Source of the DNA: JBOGNO01 sp050747245
GTDB lineage: Bacteria > Acidobacteriota > Terriglobia > Acidiferrales > UBA7541
Assembly (NCBI GenBank): GCA_050747245.1
Contig: JBOGNO010000005.1
Location: forward strand, 62,001 to 126,000
Reading direction: 5' to 3'
Length of the DNA stretch: 64,000 nucleotides
Shown: positions 8,137 through 16,620 of the stretch, piece by piece
Numbering within the stretch: position 1 is the first letter of the stretch
Layout: the number at the start of each line of letters is the position of its first letter
Notes under the pieces: model-generated
What the model was told of the DNA's origin: nothing
The model's input: the letters and a program-made list of their open reading frames with translations, nothing else
The model's database searches: none
Made by a program: the position numbers and the translations under genes

Positions 8137-8381
8137 TGGCTACCTCCCTTCACCATTTGAGAAAACCGAGCGCGGCGCACTGTAGCAATCAGGGTTTGTG
8201 AGCAGTCGAAGGTGGCGCCTTTGTGAATTGGGCTTCGCTTGAAGGATTCTTTGCATAGTGCTGTCCCACGATCCGCATGAGGAGCGAACCCGGGGGATCG
8301 ATAAGCTTCCAAATTTATGCAGACTTGGATTCTGCCCAACGGAATAACCAGTTGAGGCGATTTCCTCATTCACCACCACGT
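8137..8381 (-). promoter_or_regulatory. long 5' leader conserved with the one upstream of 6989
   Basis: Counterpart of the leader at 6990-7235, of the same length and without gaps in the aligned part. A 78-codon open frame (8369-8133) ends in an ATGA overlap with the gene start. The region holds the ribosome site GGAGG in both copies. Confidence 0.45.
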
Positions 8382-8387
8382 GGTCAG

Positions 8388-8416
8388 AGTTTGCGCGCCG
8401 TCACTTAAGTTGTCAA
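8388..8416 (-). promoter_or_regulatory. sigma70-type promoter
   Basis: On the minus strand, TTGACA (8416-8411), a 17-base spacer and CAAACT (8393-8388). Start point predicted near 8381. Confidence 0.55.
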
Positions 8417-8529
8417 TTAATCCGTTCTCTGGCTCTGGGGCGAAGAGAAGAGTGCCCACCTGAAGGTGTCCGCTACATATGAACGGGCCTGTGTAGCAGG
8501 GGATCGCGAATCTGGAATCTCATTTCAGA

Positions 8530-8585
8530 GGGAAATGCAGAATTCGCAAGTCAGAAATCACAAATCGGAAAGCAGAAAATAAGGG
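8530..8585. repeat. degenerate short repeat of GAAATC-like units
   Basis: A purine-rich run built of loosely repeated AATTCGCAAGTCAGAAATC-like units, in the gene-free stretch between 8417 and 8612. A similar run in the opposite orientation occurs near 35060-35130. Confidence 0.4.
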
Positions 8586-8612
8586 ACAGCTCCCCTGAAA
8601 CCACCAAGAGAA

Positions 8613-9308
8613 TCAAAAGCGGACGACGACTTCGTTCGGCGCGGAGGGCAGGCTGAAGTTTGCGCCTCGCTCGGCATTGAGTTTCAGGCTTGCGGGGAGA
8701 TCCAAGTCTGCCATAGGGATTTTTCTGGTCCACGAGCCAGTCTTCCAGTAATCCGCAGGCGTGTAGAGGGCGTCGCCCTGGATCATGTACTTTGCAACTT
8801 CTTCCTGGTGTCCATCACGAAATACGAGCATGGCAGGAGGCAACTCGAGCGGCTGAGCCGCTTCTTTAGTTACGGCGATGCCACGCCGTGACCTGGAAGC
8901 TCGCGGCGAACCCGGTTGCGGCGATTGCGCGGCAACCGACATTTGACTCCCATTCGGAATGCGCACCCACTGACCATCATGCTCTTCCAGAATGACTGGC
9001 TCGACGGGGGCTGCTGCGACGGGCGGAGGAGGAGGTGGTGTGACAACCGCCTGGGGAGGAGGCAGCTCTGCCATAACCGGCTCGTACTCGTAGTCGGAAT
9101 CGTAGTAAGGATAAAAGCCGGAGCCATAGAAAAAACCGCGCTGGCCCCGATGGGCGAATCTGTTTCTCCCGCTGAACCTAAATGAGGCGCGCGTTCCACG
9201 AGCCCGCCCAGATCCACGCATGCCGCGAACTTGAGCGGACGCGGACGTTGCAAAGAGCGCCGCTCCCAGCAGAGCAACCGACAGTGCAAAAGTTAGTCGA
9301 GAAATCAT
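8613..9308 (-). CDS. secreted Arg/Gly-rich protein, unknown function
   Basis: A 231-residue protein with a clear signal peptide (about residues 1-25, cleavage after ATSASA). The mature N terminus is arginine-, glycine- and phenylalanine-rich, followed by a tyrosine/aspartate cluster and a proline run. The C-terminal 80 residues look folded and include VFRDGHQEEVAKYMI and a DYWKTGSWTRKI segment. No catalytic motif. Similar exported proteins of unknown function occur widely in Acidobacteriota; family not named here. Confidence 0.6.
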   Translation of the reverse strand: MISRLTFALSVALLGAALFATSASAQVRGMRGSGRARGTRASFRFSGRNRFAHRGQRGFFYGSGFYPYYDSDYEYEPVMAELPPPQAVVTPPPPPPVAAAPVEPVILEEHDGQWVRIPNGSQMSVAAQSPQPGSPRASRSRRGIAVTKEAAQPLELPPAMLVFRDGHQEEVAKYMIQGDALYTPADYWKTGSWTRKIPMADLDLPASLKLNAERGANFSLPSAPNEVVVRF

Positions 9309-9441
9309 AAGTTACTCCGCGTGTGGCTCCGTGCTGCTGACGTCCCGGAGGGCAGGCCGTCAATTTCCGTTTGGTCTCACTGACCGGTAGGTTACACTCG
9401 GCCGGCGTGGCGCGCAATGGCCTGTGCCGGCAGACGAAGGG

Positions 9442-10002
9442 TCAATGCTTGCCGCGCAATTTTCGGGCATGCCATTCGGCGGCGGTGATTTCCCAAGTTT
9501 CGGAGGGCAAGCGGCCGGAGACGTAATCCTTCTCTCCGGTAGCGACGATGCGCATGCCCTGCGCTTCGGAAATGCGGCGGGATGCCGTATTGGCAATCGC
9601 TTTGGGAGCGCGCAGGACGGGAAACTTCAGAGTTTCGAACCAAAAGTCCGTAACCGCTTCACAGGCTTCGGTTATCAGCCCCTGCCCCTGCCAAGGCAGG
9701 CCGATCCAGAATCCGCGATTCTCATTTTCGCCCTTCATCAAGCCGATGCTTCCAATCATGTGAGCGGGCGCGCTCTTGAGGCGCAGGGTCCAATACCACT
9801 GGTCTCCCTTCTCGACAGCGGGAAGAGCCAGGTCGCGAATATACTGCAGAGCTCCGTCGGGCGGGTAAGGCCACGGAACGCGATTCGCGAGGTGTTTGAC
9901 GATCTCCCAATGCGGGAAAAGGATTTGCGCCTCGGCGGCGTCGGCAAGCTCGAGCGGACGCAGTATCAGGCGCGGCGTTTGAAGAAGCGGCGTCATAGGC
10001 AT
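9442..10002 (-). CDS. GNAT family N-acetyltransferase (RimJ/RimL-like)
   Basis: A 186-residue protein with the RimJ/RimL-type layout: opening TPRLILRPLELADA, strand WTLRLKSAPAHMIGSIGLM, then WIGLPWQGQGLITEACEAV, where the Q-G-Q-G turn corresponds to the acetyl-CoA pyrophosphate loop (motif A), and the C-terminal ASRRISEAQGM helix. These enzymes acetylate N termini of ribosomal or other proteins, or small molecules. The acceptor cannot be predicted. Confidence 0.85.
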   Translation of the reverse strand: MPMTPLLQTPRLILRPLELADAAEAQILFPHWEIVKHLANRVPWPYPPDGALQYIRDLALPAVEKGDQWYWTLRLKSAPAHMIGSIGLMKGENENRGFWIGLPWQGQGLITEACEAVTDFWFETLKFPVLRAPKAIANTASRRISEAQGMRIVATGEKDYVSGRLPSETWEITAAEWHARKLRGKH

Positions 10003-10056
10003 AGTTTAGCGAATCGTTGCTGCGTGTGAAGTTTCATTTTTCTCGCTCTGCTGTGC

Positions 10057-10085
10057 TTGACGGAGAGGACGGGGAAGAATAAATT
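10057..10085 (+). promoter_or_regulatory. candidate promoter giving a near-leaderless mRNA
   Basis: TTGACG, a 17-base spacer and TAAATT. Only 11 bases separate the -10 element from the ATG at 10097. The identical arrangement occurs at 14600-14628 before another gene. No Shine-Dalgarno sequence is present. Confidence 0.4.
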
Positions 10086-10096
10086 CACCGTAGACC

Positions 10097-11095
10097 ATGA
10101 CATCGCGATCCGCGCCTCTCATCGCTCTGATTCTTCTTGTCGTCCCCTGTATTGGCTCGCCACCGCTACAAAATGCGCGAAGGGCACAGTCCTGCGAACA
10201 AAGCTCCTTTAGCGCCGAGGAGGATTTTACCCACCCAGTATCCCTAAACGAATGGGCCAAGCAGACAATCGCTAACGAGCAAAGCATCGCGGACTTACTG
10301 AAGAATGAGAAACTCTCAGTCGAGAGCATGCCCGAAGATTGGTTTACTGCGTCGGACGTCCATCTGAGTGGGAACCCGCGCGAGGTTGACCTCGTGGTGA
10401 TGGGCGACCACATCGCGCGAGGGCCTAATTCGAGTGCTTTCTGGGTTCTGCGCCAATCCTCGGGAGGGTACAAGCTAGTATTTCGCACCGATGCGCATGA
10501 CCTCATGCTTCTCAAAACGAAGACTAATGAACTGCGAGATATCCGCACTGCCTTTAGCTCATTGCTTTACAACTCCACCGCAGAATTCAGGTTTACCGGA
10601 AATGTCTACCAGGTTGCAAAACGCACACTACAGCCTAACGGCTATAAAGCTCACCGCGACATGTCTCAATACGAATTTCGCAAGACTTTGGTCCAGTTGA
10701 CCGGCCAAGACCCGACGCCCATTCTTGCAGAGGCCAGAGCGTGGCTTTGGCAACACTGGCAAGCGCACAAGCGTTCGTACCTCAGAGTTTCCACACACGA
10801 CGACGACGGAGAAAGGCAAGATTGTTCGTACTTCTTCGACGACGAATCTGAGGTTGGCCAGTGGCAGGTAACTATAGAAGCGCATCGGGTTGTCTCGCAC
10901 AAAGACTCCCCTTCTGGACCGCCCTACCTTGTCGCGGAAGATGAAATCCTGATCGCCAGCCAGGTTCAAAGGACTGAACCAAAGGTGGATGATTCCCACA
11001 TGCCTCGCATTCTTCATGACGTCGAAGAATTGCCGGCCACGGCTTATAGGCTCAGGTTCATCGACTACCGAAACATCTCTCTCGACACGCTTTGA
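10097..11095 (+). CDS. secreted protein of unknown function
   Basis: A 332-residue protein with an N-terminal signal peptide (residues about 1-25). The mature part is hydrophilic. Features include a helix-rich start, a central HLSGNPREVDLVVMGD stretch, and a C-terminal acidic DDDGERQDCSYFFDDE segment. No known catalytic motif. The start region and signal peptide resemble those of the gamma-glutamyltransferase at 14640 although the mature proteins are unrelated. Function unknown. Confidence 0.6.
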   Translation: MTSRSAPLIALILLVVPCIGSPPLQNARRAQSCEQSSFSAEEDFTHPVSLNEWAKQTIANEQSIADLLKNEKLSVESMPEDWFTASDVHLSGNPREVDLVVMGDHIARGPNSSAFWVLRQSSGGYKLVFRTDAHDLMLLKTKTNELRDIRTAFSSLLYNSTAEFRFTGNVYQVAKRTLQPNGYKAHRDMSQYEFRKTLVQLTGQDPTPILAEARAWLWQHWQAHKRSYLRVSTHDDDGERQDCSYFFDDESEVGQWQVTIEAHRVVSHKDSPSGPPYLVAEDEILIASQVQRTEPKVDDSHMPRILHDVEELPATAYRLRFIDYRNISLDTL

Positions 11096-11194
11096 TTCCT
11101 ACGATTTGACATCCGAATTGGTTCCGAGTTTACGGTCGCTCGCTGAGAAATTCATAGCTGTCAGCAGACATATTTAGCAACAGGCCATCACGTG

Positions 11195-11956
11195 CTACTC
11201 CTTGAGCGAGAGATGCGAAATCCGCAACTGCAGGCGAGCAAACTCGAGTCGGGCCTGGTTCCAGAATCGACAGATATCCCATCCTGCGGCACGAAATACA
11301 CTGCGGTGCTGCTGCCACAGCACCAAAGCCGTGCAGTGGAACAGTATCGAATGACAGAGAAAGCGAATCACACGAGCTTTTTCACCGAGCGGCCGGCGAA
11401 CCAACCCGAGCGTCAAAGCCTGGTAATTCAGGTGGGCGGCCTCGTCACACAGGATGCGCATGCAAATCGAACGGAGCAGTTGGGAGCGCGTTGCATCTCG
11501 GAGCGCCTGGTAGAAAGGTACAGCAAGCACCTCGGCGGTAACCAGCACCATCGCGCAGGTCTCCAGGCCGGCCAGCTTTCGCAGGCGACGAAATGTGCCA
11601 TCGACCCACTGGCTGCTGAGCCTCGGAATGATCTGACGATCCAGGAAGCGTCCCAGTATGCCGCTGTGGCGCTGCTCTTCGGCAATAAAGAGCTCCAGCG
11701 ACGGCAGAAACCATGGGTCGATGGAAAGGCGCCGGTGCGACGAGGCCCTGCGCAAGAACCCGCGGCCGCGCGCCCATTCGCCTAATTGAAACTGCTGAAT
11801 GGACCGAGCAACGAGCCGGCGCTCGGCGGGGGAGAGCATGTAAGAGTCGTGCCACGGCAAAAGACACGGACTGTCGCGGTTCTCGAGAAAATGCCCATAC
11901 CAGCGTCGGTAGAGCGAACGAACCGAAGCAGGGATACCCATCGCGCTGGGGGTCAT
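11195..11956 (-). CDS. ferritin-like diiron protein (AurF-like)
   Basis: A 253-residue, mostly helical protein. It has the paired metal-binding signatures of ferritin-like diiron oxygenases: EEQRH near residues 92-96 and DEAAH near residues 169-173, with further acids in neighbouring helices (VTAEVLAVPFYQ). This spacing fits enzymes such as AurF-type N-oxygenases and diiron hydroxylases. The substrate cannot be told; no biosynthetic cluster is adjacent. The ATG has no strong ribosome site and lies 7 bases from a near-consensus -10 box. Confidence 0.65.
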   Translation of the reverse strand: MTPSAMGIPASVRSLYRRWYGHFLENRDSPCLLPWHDSYMLSPAERRLVARSIQQFQLGEWARGRGFLRRASSHRRLSIDPWFLPSLELFIAEEQRHSGILGRFLDRQIIPRLSSQWVDGTFRRLRKLAGLETCAMVLVTAEVLAVPFYQALRDATRSQLLRSICMRILCDEAAHLNYQALTLGLVRRPLGEKARVIRFLCHSILFHCTALVLWQQHRSVFRAAGWDICRFWNQARLEFARLQLRISHLSLKE

Positions 11957-11963
11957 ACTCGCA

Positions 11964-11993
11964 AGTATAAAGTACTTTAAATTACAAAGTCAA
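11964..11993 (-). promoter_or_regulatory. strong promoter overlapping a 12-bp palindrome
   Basis: On the minus strand, TTGACT (11993-11988), an 18-base spacer and TATACT (11969-11964). The perfect palindrome TAAAGTACTTTA (11968-11979) lies between and over the -10 element, as an operator would. The predicted start is at or next to the ATG. Confidence 0.5.
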
Positions 11994-12174
11994 GACCACA
12001 ACTGCCATTCCCTGGTGGTCGGCAATTCGGAGACTGATGTCCGGACGCTAGCTCCGGTGCGGTGGACAGGGGACACAACGAGTTCCTATTGTGGATGCAC
12101 TTCCCAGCGCCGCCACGAAACACGCCGGTCTCGACTATAATCGCGCGAGTGGAACTCGTTAGGAGAGGGTGAAA

Positions 12175-13131
12175 ATGAATGGACGACGAATTTCCGGCAG
12201 GTTTTTGGGCATCGCGTGCGCGCTTGGCGTCGTCGCCATTCTCTTGAGTTACGCATTCTTGCCGTCCGCTGCCGCGCAGTCTTGCGGAGCCCAAGGAGTC
12301 GCGGTGCAGGTGCTGGGGTCAGGCGGGCCGGAATTGCAAGACAAGCGCGCTTCGAGCAGCTATCTGGTGTGGGAAGACGGGCGAGCGCGAGCGCTCGTGG
12401 ATGCGGGAGGAGGCAGCGCTCTGCGATTCGGAGAGAGCGGCGCGCAAATGTCGGACCTCGATGTGATTCTATTTACGCACTTTCACGTCGATCATAGCGC
12501 CGACTTCTCCGCTCTGATCAAATCGTCCTGGTTTGAAGATCGCAAGCGTCCCCTGCCAATCTACGGCCCGGAGGGAAATGATTTCATGCCCTCTACGACC
12601 GAATTTGTGTCTGATTTCTTCGGAGAGGAGCGCGGCGCGTATCGCTATCTCAGCGAGCTGCTGGTACCCCGAGAGGAAGGCAGCTACAAAATGCAGCCGC
12701 ACAACGTGGCGGGCAGCGCAAGCCCTGTAGCCGTATTTCGCAGCGGCGATCTGGCCGCGTATTCGGTGCGCGTTGTTCATGGAGGAGTTCCGGCTTTGGC
12801 GTGGCGGGTAGAAGTGGGCGGGAAACGAATCGTGTTTAGCGGAGATACGAACGGCGAAGGAGAAGGCCTCACACAATTGGCAACGAACGCAGATTTGTTC
12901 GTCGCGCACAATTCTGTGCCGGAAGGCGCCGCAGGAATTGAGAGGAACCTGCACATGCCTCCGTCGGTGATTGGGAGAATCGCCGGAGACGCCCATGTCA
13001 AGCACCTGGTTTTGTCTCATCGCATGCTGCGGACTTTGGGAAAGGAGAAGCAGGCCGAAACGGAAATCAAAAAACGGTTTTCCCGCCCCATGGATTTCGC
13101 AAACGACCTGGATTGCTTCCCCGTGAAATAG
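12175..13131 (+). CDS. exported metallo-beta-lactamase-fold hydrolase
   Basis: A 318-residue protein with a signal peptide (about 30 residues, ending SAAAQS). The MBL metal site is present as THFHVDH near residue 102, followed by later ligands in FSGDT and LSHRM. The fold resembles RNase Z/arylsulfatase-type hydrolases, but export argues against an RNA substrate. The ATG at 12175 is chosen because AGGAGAGG lies 6 bases upstream; the in-frame GTG at 12169 would leave no spacing. Substrate unknown. Confidence 0.8.
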   Translation: MNGRRISGRFLGIACALGVVAILLSYAFLPSAAAQSCGAQGVAVQVLGSGGPELQDKRASSSYLVWEDGRARALVDAGGGSALRFGESGAQMSDLDVILFTHFHVDHSADFSALIKSSWFEDRKRPLPIYGPEGNDFMPSTTEFVSDFFGEERGAYRYLSELLVPREEGSYKMQPHNVAGSASPVAVFRSGDLAAYSVRVVHGGVPALAWRVEVGGKRIVFSGDTNGEGEGLTQLATNADLFVAHNSVPEGAAGIERNLHMPPSVIGRIAGDAHVKHLVLSHRMLRTLGKEKQAETEIKKRFSRPMDFANDLDCFPVK

Positions 13132-13277
13132 CGCGCGGAAATTCGCTGCATGGGCCTCTTGAAGCCGTGCCTGCTGGGCAGGGGGCGTTTCTGCTGGTGG
13201 CTGCTCGGATTGAGGGTCAAACGCTCGCAGACTTTCAAAAGAATTGAGTGCCAGATTTCATTCCAGAAGGTCTCGCG

Positions 13278-14354
13278 CTAGTACTTAAACGCGTGTCCGC
13301 GACGTAGCAGCGGCTCCTCGAAAAATCTCCAGGACAGACTGGCAATCAAAAAAGTGAGACCGGCGGAGAGCAACGTGACCATGCCGCCCTTCCAATTTGT
13401 GAACTGCGGCATAGCGTGCAGGAGAGCGCGATGGCACGCCAGGTTTACAGTCTGGTGGATGATGTAAATGCAATAGGAGAGCCGCCCCATCTGAATCAGG
13501 AGGGGCCATCGGCACACTGACGCGAAAAACCCTTTTGGCCAAAAAAGAACGATGGCAAGCAGGCACGCGAAGAAAATATCGATGCTCGAAAATCCAAATA
13601 AGCTCATAGAGAAAGAAGAGGCCGACGGATCTGTGCAAACCAGATAAATCGTTATGGCGAGCGTCAGAAGGGTTACGCCAACGAATGGAATTCGGAAATG
13701 AGAGAATCGCGCTTTCCATCGTTCGTCTCTCCAGAAAACGGCCAGGAGAACACCCATAGCAAGTGCGTCCGCACGACAGGGTGTAAGCATGTATTGCACG
13801 ACGTGGGTAGCCGACAAATAGTGAAAGACAATGGTTCTAGCAATTGGAGCGGCGACGACAATTCCGGACAAAAGCCCGACGAGGCTTTTTCGAGGCAGAA
13901 AACGCACCGCGAGAGGCACGAGCAAATAGAATTGCTCTTCAACCGCCAGAGACCACAGGTGACCGAGCCATGCGGTCCCGAAAGTGGAATGCAAGTTCTT
14001 CGTCATGTTTTGCAGGAAGAGCAAATAGGTGGGAACAGTGCTCCATGCTTCCCGGATGTCGCCGAGTGGTTTGAGGAAGACGTTCAGAGGCGTGAGCACG
14101 AGCACGAAATACACGGCGATCCAGAGGTAGTACAACGGGATGATCCGAAAAAAACGCCGGGCATAGAAGGTCTTAAAATATTGTCGAGAGGCGCGAGCAT
14201 CTAGCAGAAGGCCTCCAATGAGAAACCCCGACAGGACAAAAAACAGATCCACGCCCGCCCAGCCCAATCCAAAACTTCTCTGCAACCGAACGAGAATGCC
14301 GGCCGACGCTGCAGGCGGGCCCAAATAAACGTAGTGATAAAGAAGAACAAGCAA
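13278..14354 (-). CDS. acyltransferase family 3 (OafA/YrhL-like) membrane protein
   Basis: At least 358 residues with about ten membrane helices and the family signatures LFFVLSGFLIGG and FYARRFFRIIPLYY. Such enzymes O-acylate lipopolysaccharide or other surface glycans at the inner membrane. The conserved opening motif of the family, E-LDGLRGIAILLV, is encoded just upstream of the TTG at 14354, yet no ATG, GTG or TTG precedes it in frame before the stop near 14527. The true start is therefore unclear: a non-standard start, a frameshift or a degraded 5' end. Confidence 0.8.
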   Translation of the reverse strand: MLVLLYHYVYLGPPAASAGILVRLQRSFGLGWAGVDLFFVLSGFLIGGLLLDARASRQYFKTFYARRFFRIIPLYYLWIAVYFVLVLTPLNVFLKPLGDIREAWSTVPTYLLFLQNMTKNLHSTFGTAWLGHLWSLAVEEQFYLLVPLAVRFLPRKSLVGLLSGIVVAAPIARTIVFHYLSATHVVQYMLTPCRADALAMGVLLAVFWRDERWKARFSHFRIPFVGVTLLTLAITIYLVCTDPSASSFSMSLFGFSSIDIFFACLLAIVLFWPKGFFASVCRWPLLIQMGRLSYCIYIIHQTVNLACHRALLHAMPQFTNWKGGMVTLLSAGLTFLIASLSWRFFEEPLLRRGHAFKY

Positions 14355-14599
14355 AATGGCAATCCCACGGAGACCGTCAAGCTCGGGGATACGGGGCGAG
14401 GAAGTGCGACGCTCGGCGGATCCTCTGGTGGCGGGATCCGTTGTGGAGACGCTTTGCGTTCCGCTCGATCCTGGTTCGCCGTGGAGATGGTGTGCCGTCT
14501 TGATGCCTAGCGTCGCCTTTCACACTGCGAGGAGGAATCTATCAGGCAAGTGTGCGGTGTACAAGACGAACGCGAGCTCATTCCTTTGAGTGCGCGCGC

Positions 14600-14628
14600 T
14601 TGACGGGGCGGGCGAGGGAGCATAAATT
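14600..14628 (+). promoter_or_regulatory. candidate promoter giving a near-leaderless mRNA
   Basis: TTGACG, a 17-base spacer and TAAATT, 11 bases before the ATG at 14640. It mirrors 10057-10085 in both sequence and spacing. Confidence 0.4.
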
Positions 14629-14639
14629 CGCCACTGACA

Positions 14640-16541
14640 ATGACATCGCGATTCGCGTCTTTCATCGCTGCAATTTTTCTTGTCATCGCGGGGTGGCCCG
14701 CCACGGCGGGCAGGCCCTCCCAAGAAACTGCGGCGGGCAGGCAAAGCGCCTCACAGGACAAAAAGCCAGCGCCGCGAGAATTTTCCTCTGCCGGAGAAAT
14801 TTCTCAACCGGACTGGCCCTCGGCGCCCGTGCGCGCGGCACACGCCATGGTGGTGAGCGATGAGCTGCTCGCTTCGCAAGCCGGAGTAGAAATTCTGAAG
14901 CGGGGCGGAAACGCCGTAGATGCGGCGGTGGCCGTGGCGTTTGCGCTGGCGGTAGTCGAGCCCGAAGCGGGGAACATCGGCGGCGGAGGGTTCATGCTGG
15001 TGCGCATGGCGGATGGCCGCGCGGGGTTTGTGGACTACCGCGAAGTGGCGCCGGCGAAAGCATCGCGCGAGATGTATCGCCGCCCCGACGGTACGTTCGA
15101 CCCGGAAGCGTCGCTCATCGGCATGCACTCGGTGGCCGTCCCCGGGACGGTGGCGGGGATGGAGCTGGCGCTGCGCACTTTCGGAACAAAATCGCTTGCG
15201 GAGGTGATGGCGCCGGCGATTCGATTGGCGGAAAGCGGTTTTCCGGTGAGCCCGCGGCTGGCGGCAACTTTTCGCGGGAATGCGAAGACGCTTTTGCAGT
15301 TCCCGCAAAGCAAGCGAATTTTCCTGAAGGGCGGCGCATTCTACAGCGCGGGCGAAACTTTTCGCCAGCCGGAGCTGGCGGCGACTTTTCATCGCATCGC
15401 AAAAAATGGCGCGGCGGAATTCTACAGCGGAGAGACGGCGCAGATTCTGACGAAAGACATGTCGGAGCAGGGCGGGCTCATCAGCCTCGAGGACCTCAAC
15501 GACTACAAAGCAAAAATCCGCGAGCCATTGCGCGCGAGCTACGATGCGCGCGGGTCGCAATGGGAGCTGATTACTTCGCCGCCGCCAAGTTCCGGCGGGA
15601 TCGCGACAATCGAAGCGCTGAACATTCTTGCGCCGATTCCGTTGAAGGGCTGGGACGACGCGGAATCGGTGCACTGGGTGGCGGAAGCGATGCGGCGGGT
15701 CTTCGCCGACCGCGCCGTATATCTTTCCGATTCCGATTTTGCATACGTGCCGGTGCGCGGGCTGACGGACCCGAATTATGCGGCGCAGCTTCGCGCGACG
15801 ATCGATCGCGAGCGCGCTTCTTCGAGCCAAACCATCGGCGCGGGGAATCCCGCTCCCTATGACGGCAAGCCTGCGACGACGGGCAGCGGCTCCGCGCTCT
15901 GGCCAATTACACCGGCGATGCGCAACGAGGCGGAAGCGCTGATGCGGCGCGAAGCGGCGCGCTCCGGCCACACGACGCATTTTTCCGTGGTGGATGCAGC
16001 GGGCAACGCCGTGGCGAACACGTACACGCTTAATGACAGCTTTGGCTCGGGCGTCACTTCATCCGCGGGATTCTTGCTGAATGACGAAATGGACGATTTC
16101 ACGGCGCATCCCGGTCAACCGAATCTTTTCGGCCTGGTGCAATCGGAAGCCAACACGATTGCGCCCGGAAAACGGCCGCTGAGTTCGATGATGCCGACGA
16201 TTGTGCTGCGCGACGGGAAGCTCAGCTTCGTGACCGGCTCGCCGGGCGGGCCGCAGATTATCTCCGCAACGCTTCTCAGTATTTTGAACTGGATGCGGCT
16301 GGATATGGACGCGCAGGCGGCCATCAACGCGCCACGATTTCATCATCAATGGATGCCCGATAAGCTGGTGCTCGAAGGGAATTTCCCGGATGGCGAGGCG
16401 CAGGAGCTGCAGTCGCGCGGGTACACGCTGGTGAAACGCGGATGGATCGGCGAAGTGGAAGCGATCGGAATCGATCCGGAAAACCGCGAGCGCCTGGGCG
16501 CGCCCGACCCGCGCCGCCAAGGAGCTGCCGCCGGGTATTGA
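14640..16541 (+). CDS. ggt: gamma-glutamyltransferase
   Basis: A 633-residue precursor with a signal peptide (about residues 1-24). It belongs to the N-terminal nucleophile gamma-glutamyltranspeptidases, which hydrolyse or transfer the gamma-glutamyl group of glutathione in the periplasm. The large-subunit motif GGNAVDAAVAVAF and the NIGGGGFM loop are present. The self-cleavage point is the Thr of GHTTHFSVVD, which starts the small subunit. GKRPLSSMMPTIV and GSPGGPQI follow as oxyanion and binding motifs. Length matches the family. Its start region resembles that of the gene at 10097. Confidence 0.95.
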   Translation: MTSRFASFIAAIFLVIAGWPATAGRPSQETAAGRQSASQDKKPAPREFSSAGEISQPDWPSAPVRAAHAMVVSDELLASQAGVEILKRGGNAVDAAVAVAFALAVVEPEAGNIGGGGFMLVRMADGRAGFVDYREVAPAKASREMYRRPDGTFDPEASLIGMHSVAVPGTVAGMELALRTFGTKSLAEVMAPAIRLAESGFPVSPRLAATFRGNAKTLLQFPQSKRIFLKGGAFYSAGETFRQPELAATFHRIAKNGAAEFYSGETAQILTKDMSEQGGLISLEDLNDYKAKIREPLRASYDARGSQWELITSPPPSSGGIATIEALNILAPIPLKGWDDAESVHWVAEAMRRVFADRAVYLSDSDFAYVPVRGLTDPNYAAQLRATIDRERASSSQTIGAGNPAPYDGKPATTGSGSALWPITPAMRNEAEALMRREAARSGHTTHFSVVDAAGNAVANTYTLNDSFGSGVTSSAGFLLNDEMDDFTAHPGQPNLFGLVQSEANTIAPGKRPLSSMMPTIVLRDGKLSFVTGSPGGPQIISATLLSILNWMRLDMDAQAAINAPRFHHQWMPDKLVLEGNFPDGEAQELQSRGYTLVKRGWIGEVEAIGIDPENRERLGAPDPRRQGAAAGY

Positions 16542-16620
16542 CGCCGCAGACTTTTCCAAAGACCATAGACGTTTCGCGCGGAGCCGTTTGCAATTCTATT
16601 TCCCGGGCGGGCGAAAATTC

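Noticed and set aside
14751..15980. 409-residue minus-strand frame opposite ggt
   Set aside because: Antisense shadow of a clear gamma-glutamyltransferase with all catalytic motifs.
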